A stretch of 64,000 bases of DNA from Otis tarda (Eukaryota > Chordata > Aves > Otidiformes > Otididae): positions 45,895,001-45,959,000 of the forward strand of contig CM048552.1 of the NCBI GenBank assembly GCA_026413225.1, read 5' to 3'. How positions within the stretch are numbered: position 1 is the first letter of the stretch; each line of letters begins with the position of its first letter. Below the pieces are notes generated by a model that made no database searches, was not told the DNA's origin, and saw nothing but the letters and a program-made list of their open reading frames with translations. Below, piece after piece: positions 37,867 through 49,559 of this stretch. The position numbers and the translations under genes are program-made.

Positions 37867-39311
37867 ATCGTAACCTAAAATTAGAGAAAAATAAAAAAAA
37901 AATCTTGTTGACATGGTGTGTGCTGGGTGTTTGAATGTTAGTATCTTTCCATAGACAACAAGGCCCTTTTGGCTTTTTTCTGCCATTGTAACACTCATTA
38001 TGCTGAAATTTCCAGCTCTCTGAAATGTCTCCCTAATGGTCATAATCTTTCTTGTATTAGTAGGGTTTAAATCTTGATGGTTAACACTGTTTTCTTAGAT
38101 TTCATAAGATTCAGGTGAATCTTAATGGCAGCATATAGGTACATAAGCAGTAGCAAGAATTTTTTGCAGACTACACTCATAAACCATAATTAACTGTTTA
38201 GATTATATATCAATGTATGCTATTTGACCAGCTACATTTTAAACTGAAACCCTGTTTTTTAAGAATCCACTCCTGTCAGCTACTCTGTTAACAGAGGTGG
38301 AGTTTGATAATTTACATTCTTTCTACTAAAAAAAAAGGCTATGGAAAATGTGCATTTTGACCCACTTACAACTGCAGAAATATTATGAGGTCCACAAACT
38401 TAATTTTTGTCATAATTATTCTGAGGGGTGATCTTCACTGATCTTCTTAGATACTAACGATAATTTAAAAAATAATAGCCCTTTAAAGATTTTGCCATTG
38501 TTAAAGCCTGATTGTACTATTTTGATCCATGTGTAGCTCTCAGTAATTAAAATCTTCCAGGATGTAGGTCTACATTATGTATTTTTATGGCATGAGAAAC
38601 TTAGCTACAGAAAGACTGATTTAATCAGGAGTTTTTATTAAGTGAAGAAATGTGACCTTTTATCTCTAGAATTAGTTCAACCATGTTTTCCCTGCCATCT
38701 GTAATCAAAGAGATTCTTTCCATTTCTGTGTAATACAGGGCAAATCTCCCTCATATAATCGTCTCATATTTGCACCTCTGCTGGTTGCTCTGTGCTTCCA
38801 CGTATTGGAAGGATGTAAATATTACATTCCTCGTTTTACTTTAAAACCTAGTAATGTTCTTCCACATTCACTGCAAGTTTAAAAAATATGTATTATTCTG
38901 GTTTTTTAAATGCTGCATTTCCCCAAGTCCTCCATAAAGTTCTGTGGAGGCAGATCTCTGCAGAAGTCAATAGAATTAAGAGAGGAACAAGGACTCTGCA
39001 TATTATACATTTTCAGTATTCAGCACATTGACTGTGGCAACATGTTTATGATTGAATTTTTTGATTGTTTGATTGCCTGTTTTTTAAATGTTTTAAATAC
39101 ATGCTTTGAACTTGGGAAATCACAAATTGGGTCAGCTTTATGAATTTTCTGACCTTTAAGAGGAGCTTGACACAAATATTTTTTCTTTATCTGGGATTTT
39201 ATAACATTCTTAAAAGAACTTGTGATGAAACATGGATAGCAGGAGAAGGCCACGAAGACACAAGTCCAAAATGTGAAAATGAGGTAAGTAAGAGAATGAA
39301 TGAAGCATTCC
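37867..39311. other. AT-rich unique DNA, no firm gene
   Basis: No recognised repeat. One weak splice-bounded open segment at 39217-39283 is discussed in the findings. Otherwise only chance open frames. Confidence 0.5.
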
Positions 39312-39763
39312 TGAATTCTTGTTATGGCCATATGTTGACGTGGAAGTAACGGACACTGCTAACGACCAATATGATCAAGCAAATGCCAATTTATTGTTGA
39401 TACATCCCAGTTAATATAGCCCTTCTAATTCCGTATCATGCGCAAGCTCTCTACTAATTGGCTAACTATATCATGCACGCGCTCTTAGCTAAAATATGAT
39501 TCGTTAAGTCTCTTTGTTCACGCGCACAGTTCTCTCCACCTGCACCCTGCTTCACGTTCAGCCCCCAGTCACGTATGCCAGCTGTTTTCCTTCTTCTCAA
39601 GGTTGCTTCATTTACTTTCTCACAGGAAGCTTCATTACTTTCTCACAGGCGGCCTCATTATTTTCTCACAGGTGGCTTCAGTACTTTCTTACAGGCAGCT
39701 TCAGTACTTTCTCACAAGCGGCTTCAGTGATGTCCTTGAGGCCTGCTGCTCACAAACATAACA
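39312..39763 (-). mobile_element. LTR (minus strand) with tandem repeats in U3
   Basis: On the minus strand it starts TGTTATGTTTGTGAGCAG and carries AATAAA (plus-strand TTTATT at 39390-39395) followed by TTGGCATTTGCTTGATC. The proposed right end CATAACA is followed by ATTCC at 39764-39768, and the same ATTCC lies at 39307-39311 just before a TG. This gives a 452-bp unit with a 5-bp target duplication. A start near 39346 is an alternative. Its U3 holds five 23-bp tandem units. Family not identified; it differs from both other LTR types here. Solo, no internal region. Confidence 0.68.
39602..39728. repeat. Five 23-bp tandem repeats plus a partial unit in the LTR U3
   Basis: Units of the form GCTTCATTACTTTCTCACAGG recur five times, followed by a partial GCGGCTTCAGTG. 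Differences are single bases (CATTA or CAGTA, TCTCACAG or TCTTACAG). Tandem repeats in U3 upstream of the promoter are usually enhancer-like in retroviruses; that role is inference here. Confidence 0.9.
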
Positions 39764-39825
39764 ATTCCATTCAGTCTGGATTGTTCACTAAGTGCCCCTG
39801 ATACTCCGGGTATCCAACAGCCATA

Positions 39826-40358
39826 GATTGTCTATGTTGAGGCCATACCTCGAATATCATGTTCAGTTTTGAGCCCCTCACTACAAGAAAGACCCTGAGG
39901 TGCTGGTGCGTGTCCAAAGAGCAATGAAGCTGATGAAGGGTCTAGAGCACAAGTCTTATGAGGATTGGCTGAGGGAACTGGAATTGTTCAGTCTGGAGAA
40001 AAGGAGGCTGAGGGGAGACCTTATTGCTCTCTACAACTATCTGAAAGGAGATTGTAGTGAGGTGACTCTTGGTCTCTTTTCCCAAGTAACAAGAGATAGG
40101 ACAAGAGGAAATGGCTTCAAGTTGCACAAGGGGAGATTTAGATTGGGTATTAGAAGAAAATTCTTCACCCAAAGGTTTATCAAGCACTAGAACAGGCTGC
40201 CCAAGGAAGTGGTGGAGTCATCATCCCTTCTGTATTTAAAAGATGTGTAGATGTGGCGCGTATGACCATGACTTATTGGTGGACTTGGCAGTGCTAGGTT
40301 TATGACTGAACTCAATCTTAAGGGTTTTTTCCAACCTAAACAATTCTATGATTCCATG
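39826..40358 (+). mobile_element. CR1 LINE, C-terminal ORF2 and 3' end
   Basis: The plus strand gives LRPYLEY-like text, then in the open frame 39900-40190 [40 protein letters not shown] and [20 protein letters not shown], the end of CR1 ORF2. The 3' UTR ends TTCCAACCTAAACAATTCTA and a worn tail ATTCTATGATTCCATG at 40343-40358. The 5' end is truncated about 60 bp after the preceding LTR. A CpG-poor, moderately decayed copy of the [19 protein letters not shown] subfamily group, like the 20.4 kb copy. Confidence 0.94.
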
Positions 40359-40659
40359 TTTCCCATTTGCTGATGTGCAACGGTTTGCAAGTTTGAAAGC
40401 TCCCAATATTCGAAAAAAAAAAGTAAAAGTAAGAGACCTTTCTTAATTTTTCAGAAGGACATAGTGATAAACAACCACAAGTTCAGGTAGCACTACTGGT
40501 TTTAATTTGGTTGCCTAGTTTATATTGATTTCATTGTTTTAAACTGATTTAGTTAATGTTCAGTATTAAATTAAATAATATGTTATTTGAAGCATGGGTG
40601 TGGTGATTTTGAAATTGTATCCTGCAGTCTAGTAAAGGTAATTTTAAAAGGAAGCATTT

Positions 40660-40846
40660 TCATAGAATCATAGAATCATAGAATGGTTAGAGTTGGAAGG
40701 GACCTTCAAAGGTCATCTAGTCCAACCCCCCTGCAAGAAGCAGGGACATCCCTGACTAGATCAGGTTGCTCAGAGCCTCATCCAGCCTGGCCTTGAACAT
40801 TTCCAGGGATGGGGCATCCACCACCTGTCTGGGCAACCTGTTCCAA
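40660..40846 (-). mobile_element. CR1 LINE 3' end, minus strand
   Basis: Three tail units (TCATAGAATCATAGAATCAT) precede GTTGGAAGGGACCTTCAAAG and GTCATCTAGTCCAACCCCCC, then GCAAGAAGCAGGGACATCCC and GGGCAACCTGTTCCAA, where it stops. It is close to the 19.7 kb and 3.65-5.18 kb subfamily and well preserved, with little coding sequence. Confidence 0.95.
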
Positions 40847-42086
40847 TTTTGCCTATTGTCTTGGATTTACTAGAGAAGGGTCCTAAAACATGGATAAAAG
40901 TTAGAAGTTATTCCTAAAAAAAAACCTGAAAAATCACTTCACTAAGCAATAGCATCCTTATTACAAGAAATTGAAAATAGTAGTCAAGTGTGTAGTGTAG
41001 AGACAATAATGTGTACTCAGATGTTAATATAGAACCTGTTAAGCAATGTCTGTCTCAAGCTTTGCCTGTGGTAAATATCATTGCACACAGCTGCAAAGAC
41101 AATGACAGCCTGTGTACCAGTAATAGATATTCTTCAAAAACAAAATAGCTAACCTGTGTGATATATTTCAGAGTTATGAAATTATCTACTTAGCTTGGGT
41201 TGCACCGTAATAACAGTGTGCTTACAGGACGGTTTGTTAGTAAGAACATTATTTTTATGCATCATGTGTCCAACACTTTGGCTACTGTGGATACTAGTAT
41301 ACTTGCCTATATTCACCAAGGCAATTACTTGGATTCTTTATCTGTTGGATTAAAACTCAGCATTTTATACACTTAATACTATGTAAGACTTCTGAGTCCA
41401 GTGAAACTGAAAACATCATTTCACATGTTCATGGGTTTATGAAACAAGTTCCTTCCTGTGCGGAGACTCTGGCCAATGGTACATGCTTTAAATAAGCCGA
41501 GTGCAGAGCACGTTTTTGTTATTTTTATTCTTAGTCATGCTGTGGTGAGGGACAAGATACTTAATTTGTACAGACTTTTGCAAACTATTAATTGTTAATG
41601 TTATGCTCAATTTACAGTAAACTACTGCTATTTTTATAAGCATTGGTACTTTAATTAGGTCTAGGTATAGTCCCTATTTATACAGGGAAATGATTGATGG
41701 TAAAAGGGGTTTATCTGCATATATATATAAAAATATATGATCAGAGTTTAAAATAACAATTCAATTCTATTTCATTTTACAAATGAATATTTTGATTCAT
41801 CATAATTCTAAAATACTACTTGTTTAAATATTTAAATCATAACATAGTTTTAGAAATATAAACTAACGTACAATACAGTTTCTATAGAATCATGATTAAT
41901 GTCAATGTTAATTAATAATTTTAAATTCAGCTATTGAAGTTTGTTCTATCTGGTCAAAAATAGACAAATACAGGCCAAATGGGGATGAACTGAACAGATT
42001 CAGGAAAGTATTTTAAGAAAGCTCATTAAACCACAAATTCTGTGGGATGTCTGATTTATTGCTTTTCTCTTTAATTGGATTTTGCA
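40847..42086. other. AT-rich unique DNA, no gene seen
   Basis: No open frame of note and no recognised repeat between the CR1 fragment and the minisatellite. A short (TA)n-like run lies near 41720. Confidence 0.55.
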
Positions 42087-42824
42087 GGGAAGGGAAGGTT
42101 TGGGAAGGGAAAGTGTGGGAAGGTGTGGGAAGGGAAGGTTTGGGAAGGGAAAGTGTGGGAAGGTGTGGGAAGGTGTGGGAAGGTGTGGGAAGGGAAGGGA
42201 AGTTGTGGGAAGGGAAGGTGTGGGAAGGTGTGGGAAGGGAAGGGAAGGTGTGGGAAGGGAAGGGAAGGTGTGGGAAGGGAAGGTGTGGGAAGGTGTGGGA
42301 AGGGAAGGTGAGGGAAGGTGCGGGAAGGGAAGGGAAGGGAAGGTGCAGGAAGGTGCGGGAAGGGAAGATGCGGGAAGGGAAGGTGCGGGAAGGTGCGGGA
42401 AGGTGCGGGAAGGTGCGGGAAGGGAAGGTGCGGGAAGGTGCGGGAAGGTGCGGGAAGGTGCGGGAAGGTGCGGGAAGGTGCGGGAAGGGAAGGTGCGGGA
42501 AGGGAAGGGAAGGTGCGGGAAGGGAAGGGAAGGTGCGGGAAGGTGCGGGAAGGGAAGGTGCGGGAAGGGAAGGTGCGGGAAGGGAAGGTGCGGGAAGGGA
42601 AGGGAAGGGAAGGAAGGAAGGGAAGGGAAGGGAAGGGAAGGAAGGGAAGGGAAGGGAAGGGAAGGGAAGGGAAGGGAAGGGAAGGGAAGGGAAGGGAAGG
42701 GAAGGTGTGGGAAGGTGTGGGAAGGTGTGGGAAGGTGTGGGAAGGTGTGGGAAGGGAAGGGAAGGGAAGGGAAGGGAAGGGAAGGGAAGGGAAGGGAAGG
42801 GAAGGGAAGGGAAGGGAAGGGAAA
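42087..42824. repeat. 738-bp G3A2 purine minisatellite with block structure
   Basis: Built from GGGAA and the 10-bp forms GGTGTGGGAA and GGTGCGGGAA. The blocks are ordered. 42087-42310 has GTGTGGGAA units and, at 42092-42171, two copies of a 40-bp unit. 42317-42598 has GTGCGGGAA units. 42599-42704 is mostly pure GGGAA with two short GGAAGGAAGG slips. 42706-42750 returns to GTGTGGGAA. 42751-42824 is pure GGGAA. No stop codon can occur in the plus-strand repeats, so all three plus frames stay open for 170-270 codons. These are artefacts, not proteins. Confidence 0.97.
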
Positions 42825-44830
42825 CTATGCTAAAAAGGTGTTAAGGTATTTTTGCCACCATTCTTGGACATCCAACATTACAGTATAAACCAACTGTTGC
42901 AATTTTTGTTATATACGTTCTTTGTTTAACAGGGGAAAGCACAGAGGAATCTACAAGGTCAGTAGAATATATCTTGTCTCTGTGTTTGGTGGATTAAGAA
43001 AAAGCCCTATTGTGTACCTCAGCCTCATCACTCTTTACTGATATAATGTTTCCTATACTCAGGTAAGAACATCTTTTCTGCACAGAACAATTGGCAAGCT
43101 TACCATTCTTCTTTCTGTTGGCTGCCAATATAAAACTATCTGGGGTAAATGATGAAAAGAATAAAAGAAACACCCAAGCAGATCTCAGCTGCTAAGGAGT
43201 TCATTCAGTTTTTATAGTAGCTTCATAGAAGTGAGTGATACATGAGGTAGCGGTTATGTTCCTTTTGATATTACCCTGAGAGTCGGACATGTGATTCACC
43301 ACTCCATAGATAGCAGTGTCATTATCTTTAGTCTGCTTTTCCCAGTGTGTAAATTTATGTGCTTGAATGAGAGGGAGCTTTTTCTTCTTTTTTTTTTTTT
43401 TTTACATGAAAAGGAGTTTGCAGAATGCTTCATGTGGTTTACTAATTAAGCAACAATCCGTGTGGTTTTATTTTACAAATTTGTATTAAAAACATTAATC
43501 AAGAACTAAATAATGTAATCGACATCTGCTGTTTATTAAAGATATTCATATATATTCCTTCAATTAACAACTAAACTCACAATTTGAGGGTTTTTCTTTA
43601 TGTTGTCAGGTTAAAAATAACATAATTTTACAATATAACAAAAACCCATGATCTTATTAAGAATAAACTCATTACTGTGCAGGTCCTGGTTGACCCTACA
43701 AGCTTTGGTTCACTATTAAACATTCCCAAATATTCAATTCATTATTATATTTCCAAAGGAAGAAATGCTATTCTACTAATCAATGTACTTGTTAAATATA
43801 GTGACTTCTTTTAAAAACAAAATCAAACAAAAAACCCTATTAGTAAGATTAAAAAAAAGGAATGAGGATTTTATTCTCTTGAGTCACATAAATGCACAGC
43901 TTTAAAGGTATGCCCATGGGTGCTGGATGCGCATTGTTTAGAATCTCTCTTGAATGTTCTATGATGTGGATAGGCCTCTAAAGGTGCTCATGAGCTTTTC
44001 ATCCAAAAGTTTGATATGCTATCTTGCATATCTAATGACCAAATCTGATTAATTCTTTTATCCTTTGACAATAAATACAGATTTTTTTTTAGTGATTTTT
44101 TTTTTTTATTGATGACCTTTCCAGGCACATACTTATTTTATTTTCCCCTCATGTGACAACCTATAACACTTAAGGACAACAGAGGAGAGAATATACAGAT
44201 CTTAATTATTTCTTTTACAGAAGGAGATCATGTTAATACAAAAAAAAAAGGAACCTCTTGAATTTTTCACTTTAGACATGCCCATAGTCTCTAGTTGGCC
44301 AAGATTCCATTATTCTTACATGGATTCCTTATTTCTGTAATTTTAGATTTGTTATTGCTTTACTTTCTCTATTGAAACTTTTTTTCAAAAATTGTACAGT
44401 ATTCATTCATTAATCTTCAGTTTCTCTTTGGGGAAGTTTTCTGTTGGTGTTGGCTTTACATAGGCCTTTATAAAATTTTCCTTAACTGTTATAAGTATCT
44501 TCACTGCTTGCATCCCAGTTGACTGCTGTTTCATTGCAGTGCCTTTTCCTACATGCAAGAAGTTATTCGTAGTCTTTCAACACCTGACATATGGCACAAA
44601 CACCTGTGAGAGATCAAGGTTTAAACAGTGATGCACTGTTAATTATTATAAGAAATAGACTTTCCAGTTCATAAATTCCCATAAGCCTTTTATATTTTTT
44701 GAGCAGCAGTTCTCATTCCTTGGCTTGTTTAGAAACTAGCTGATGGGTTTACAGCACAATTGGCCACAGAACTGCTTCTGGGACCATCTTGGGGCCAGGT
44801 TGTTGTGGGAATGGTGAGGCTTCCTTATAC
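42825..44830. other. AT-rich unique DNA, no gene seen
   Basis: No open frame of at least 60 codons. T runs lie near 43390, 44080 and 44100. No recognised repeat. Confidence 0.55.
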
Positions 44831-44922
44831 AGAATCATAGAATCATAAAATCCTTTAGGTTGGAAAAGACCTTTAAAATCATTGAGTCCATAAACCTAGC
44901 ACTGCCAAGTCCATCACTAAAC
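44831..44922 (-). mobile_element. Short CR1 3' end, minus strand
   Basis: AGAATCATAGAATCATAAAA followed by TTAGGTTGGAAAAGACCTTT, AAAATCATTGAGTCC and CTAGCACTGCCAAGTCCATC matches the reverse complement of a CR1 3' end of the GTTGGAAAAGACC type. The tail is slightly worn. Confidence 0.9.
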
Positions 44923-45068
44923 CATTTTTCCTTCAGGTCTTATTGGTATCTAAGAAAATTGTACGTGGCTTTATACGGGCAAATAAGGCCCTATACAAAT
45001 TCCACTGTTGAGATACAGTCCAGGTTCAAGTGTAGATCTAATGTGCTACAGATAAACTATTCCTCTGA

Positions 45069-45297
45069 TTTTTCTTTTCTTTTCTTTTCTTTTCTTTTCT
45101 TTTCTTTTCTTTTCTTTTCTTTTCTTCTTTTCTTTTCTTTTCTTTTCTTTTCTTTTCTTTTCTTTTCTTTTCTTTTCTTTTCTTTTCTTTTCTTTTCTTT
45201 TCTTTTCTTTTCTTTTCTTTTCTTTTCTTTCCTTTTCTTTCCTTTTCTTTCCTTTTCTTTTCTTTTTCTTTTCTTTTTCTTTTTCTTTCTTTTTTTA
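45069..45297. repeat. (TTTTC)n microsatellite, about 229 bp
   Basis: About 45 TTTTC units. A single CTTCTTTT irregularity lies near 45125. From about 45230 the units become CCTTTTCTTT and then TCTTTTTCTT, so the right end is more degenerate. The opposite strand reads AAAAG. Open frames across it on either strand (Phe/Ser/Leu or Lys/Glu/Arg low complexity) are artefacts. Confidence 0.97.
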
Positions 45298-48200
45298 ACT
45301 CCACTATGGTATGAGAACTAAATCCATATAGTCATCAAATAAAAACATAGCTAATGATTGCTTCCATAAGACTGTAGCAGATAAAGTTCTCTTTCTTCAT
45401 AGTTTTTAATGGACCTATAGAAGACACACAAATCACATCTATAAAGACAATACTGGCTTTTTCTTTTCAGAAAACTCACTCAGTTTGCTCATGAAGACAA
45501 CTGGAAAGAGACATGCCAAGATAACAGAAAATATTTTTAATAACCGACAGGTGTCACATGAAGGTAGGTAACGGCTGAAAGAAAGGTGAGTTTTTTCTAC
45601 CAGTAATGATAGTGTCTCTCTAAACAGCATAAACCTCTTTAACACATAGAATCATAAATATTTTTGAATTTTATATTCCTGTTATATTGAGTTTAATTCG
45701 TTTAATTGCCGTGAATTAGTATGTCTTTTATTTACACACCATTCATTTTTTCAAGTCGCCTTTGTTAATAGCATCAGCACAGTATTTAAAGATCACAGTT
45801 CACAGTGGACTGTTACCCCTGTTGCACAGCACTGGATTTCTTTATTCCTTCCTATGTAGTCTGGTAGTGTAAGTATTATTATTTTAAGATGTTTCTCAGA
45901 AACAGTCTACTTTTTCTGGTAAATTAAATAGTCACTGAATTGTATTAATATAGTGATAGACAAGACTACATGATACTTGTTCTTATGTAGTCTGACCACT
46001 ACTGGGTCATGACAAGGTCTGAGGAGCAATTCTATAACCTGAGCCCAAATTATATTAAAAAAAAAGGATTAGGCAGAATAGATTTTCTACCTGAATGTGC
46101 TATTTTGTTTTGGTGGCATAATGCAGCTACCAAACCAAAATATAGCTAGAGTTCAAAAAAAGCATGCTCCGTTTAAGCAGGGCTAGTGACATAAACACCT
46201 TGGATTTTGTTCTAGCACAGAAATCTTTGCATCCTGCTGTAGAGTTTGGCTCATAGGATTTGAGCACCTTATTCTGTAGTGTTGTTCACTTCACAATGGT
46301 CCATCAGGCAAGTGTTATTACGTCTTCTTTGTAAAGTCTCTGCTAAGACACCAAATAAGAACTGATACCACACTTAGTAACAAAGTCTTGGTAGTAAAGT
46401 GCTGCTATGCTCACTTGTTAGGCACCTTGCTTCTAAGATTAGACACTTAATTTCCCTATTGTATTGCATTGTTTTGAACTCCCAATTTATTGGAAGGAAT
46501 TGAAGAAGTCACATATTTTCTAGCAAATATTTATTGCTAGATAACAGGGAAGAAATATTTTTATGTTCTTACCTTCTTTCGGAAGTTTCTCTTTTCTATT
46601 TATTTTAAATTTGGGTGCCTAAATTATAACTTCAGTCAAAAGCATGTTTACATTCTCTTTTTAGATTGAGTCCTGACCAACTTTACAACACAGCAAGATT
46701 AGGGGAACTGAACTGGCATCTGGTAGAGGGCTTACTGGTCACAAGACTCTACCGTAAATAAGCAAATAACCATATGAGTAACATACACAAACATATACCA
46801 ACAAAAAAAAACCAACTAAACAAGCAAAAAACCACCACAAGTACTTTTTTTTTTGCTTAGGACTGAAGAATTTGAAAAAAATATTATTTCCAACAGAAAA
46901 AGATACAGCTGAACTGTGTGGTTTACATATGATGGATATTGTAGCACTTTTTATGTTACTGAACATGACCGAAAAGTGAAGATACATTATGACAAAACTA
47001 ACTGTTTGGTGTTCCAACATAAGGAGGAACAATTGGAAAAAGATGGATTCTCTTTTCTTACATGTGTGTAGCAGCTCACTCTAAAACTACACTAAGCTGA
47101 CACAGAGTAAAGAGAAAGAATATTCAATATAAGAAGCAGAGAAAGAAAGGCAGAGTAGAGAGAACTGTACTTTGTGTGATTTGCTTTCAGAACTTGGCAT
47201 TACTAACAAGCAGTATTGTAACTGGAAATGTGGCTTACAACAAGGTGCATGCTACTATAAAAATAAAACATCTCCTAGAATGTATTTTCTAGTGGAAATA
47301 TTTATATTTATTTTCAGTATTATCCATTGACAACATTAATTAAATTAGATCGACAGATGAGGCAGTCATTAAACTCTTATCCAGAAGCAGTATCTTGGCA
47401 GTGCATAGGAAGATGCTTTAAAGGACACAGTTTCTCTACTTATCACACTAATTGCTTCTTATTTTGGTTGGCTGTCACAGAGCAGTCTCCCAAATTATGT
47501 AGAAGTGCATAGCAAGTCAGTGTACATGTGTAGTAGTAGCCTCTCTTTTTTAAAAGTGTGGAAAATGATGGGTCAGGCAAAGTTTATGGACTCTTTGAAG
47601 TACCACTAAAAACCGAAATGATCTGATTTTCCAAAGCTTGGCTGGCTGCAAGTCCTATGTATATTCTGCTCCCTGATGTAGAGTTTTCCCTGTTTGTATG
47701 CTTTCCAGTTGTAAATAAACAAAATATTAAGCTATTGTTTTTTTAATGGAAGTTATTACGGCTTTGGAACTTAAGGAAAATTAAATGTATAACTCCAAGT
47801 TTATGGATAACACTAGCAAATCATCTACCTTCCTTAAAAAGCAGTTACAGATTATTACCAACTTACAGCAAGTGAAGGAGCTTCTTAACAACAATATTGA
47901 TTTATGCTGGTTGTGAAAGCCAGCAAAACATTTTGTTTTAGAAGTAAGTTTATAGAGGGCTATTATAGATCATTGTTGGTAGTATGAAATCAAGTCTTGC
48001 ATTTTCAATCTGTCACTATTCTTTCACAATCTGCAACCCAGCTTTTTTTACACTGAACCAGTCCTAACAGCTGCTAACACCATCCTCAACACCATGTAAA
48101 TTAAGCTAACTTCTCAAAGTGTTATTTCTGAAACTACACCTAGCAGAAAAAAATGGCTAAGTCGCTTCTCAGAGGCCTTTCTTAAAATTTTTGTTAGTTT

Positions 48201-49559
48201 CTTTGGAACAAATCACCCATAAACATGAAAATAGTATTTTAAAAAGAGGAAGAAATAGATTATTCCCAACTTGATAAAGTCAGAAATAAAACTAAGACAC
48301 AGAAATCTTGTTTCAGATATGTTCTTAGGTAAATTTGCAGCATGTGACATTTGCTGATTATTTATCCATGTTATATGCGTAGTAAACCTGCCAGAGGTCT
48401 CTTCCAACTCTAACTATTCTATGATTCTATGATTTCTGTTATTCATCTAGTAAAAATAACTAAAAATGAATCTAGTTTCAGCATGCATTTAGAAGGGAAA
48501 ATCTTTATTGTCTTGTCCTTAATAAGCTTATTAAGGCATCAAATGGAGAGGAATTTCTGCCTGCCTTTTTGTGAACAGATGCACAGAACAAAGAAAACAA
48601 AGTGTATAAATTACAACATTAGATGTGAATGGTTTTTTGTAGTCTAAATTTTATAGGTAAGTGTTATACAAGTACCGGATTTCTTGGAGGGGGAGGGAAT
48701 AGATATTTTATTTTTATTTTTCAATCTGGAGAATCAAATTAATCTTTCTTGTAAAGAAGAGAAAACAAAATATTAATTATGAATAGGTCAAATTTTAAAT
48801 TAATATTGCTGGCTAAATGAAGATCTGCAAATCAAAAAGTTTAAGCAAATCTTTGGTATCAGCCCAGTTCTCTAACTCTTATTCCTATTGAATAGTACAG
48901 CCTTACCACACGTTACATTGATTTCAATATGTAGAAGTGGTGAAATTAAAACATAATTGAAGACATCTTATATTGTTACACAGTTACAATGTCATTATCA
49001 AGGCTAAATTAAACATTTGTACTCCCCTCATAGTAAAGTGAAAAAGAAAATAATTTAATTGAGGGTTTTCACCTGTGTTGAGTTTTATGTACTTTATTAT
49101 TCCCTAGTTTGAATGCAACATAAGCTGCAGATAACATTACCCATTTTCAACTAGTAAAGCATAATGGACAGAATTCATAAACATAAACATATCTTCCAGA
49201 TTATTAACAGAGATCAAATGTTCTGTTAGTAATCAGTTCACCCTACAATAGAGTTGAATGCAGTTACTTTGCTGTGTGTATGCATATATGCCGGCTAATG
49301 AAAATATGTAATGCCTTTAGAAAATACAGGAGGATTTAAACACAGTGATGTAAAGAAGGAGTATAGAGTTTAAAAATTTATAGACCCTCTAGGACCCTTG
49401 CAAAATTTTGAATTATGTTATCCATAGTAGAAATGAACAAATACGCCATCAAATTAATTTTGTTACGTAAAGCAAAGCAAATTTCTTAAGTATTTCCTTG
49501 TGTTTGATGAAAATGAATTCAGAAAAGCAAATCCAGTCTCCATATGGAAGCATTTTTAG
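45298..49559. other. AT-rich unique DNA, one CR1 tail, no gene seen
   Basis: Only chance open frames up to 97 codons. Apart from the CR1 tail at 48.4 kb no repeat is recognised. Confidence 0.55.
48388..48435 (+). mobile_element. CR1 tail remnant, plus strand
   Basis: About 48 bp: CTGCCAGAGGTCTCTTCCAA, then a CTAACTATTCTATGATTCTA stretch ending in TGATT. This is the last part of a CR1 3' UTR with its terminal repeat and nothing more of the element. Confidence 0.88.

Noticed and set aside
42047-42888. Open frames of 265 and 268 codons (and shorter ones), Gly/Arg/Glu/Lys-rich
   Set aside because: They run through the G3A2 minisatellite in all three plus frames because its units contain no stop codon. 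There is no non-repeat coding context.
44860-45321. 153-codon Phe/Ser/Leu-rich frame and the opposite Lys/Glu-rich frame
   Set aside because: Produced by the TTTTC array; the left part is CR1 and unique DNA.
47327-47512. Possible exon after a TTTTCAG acceptor
   Set aside because: There is no donor at a sensible place, and the peptide is not recognisable.
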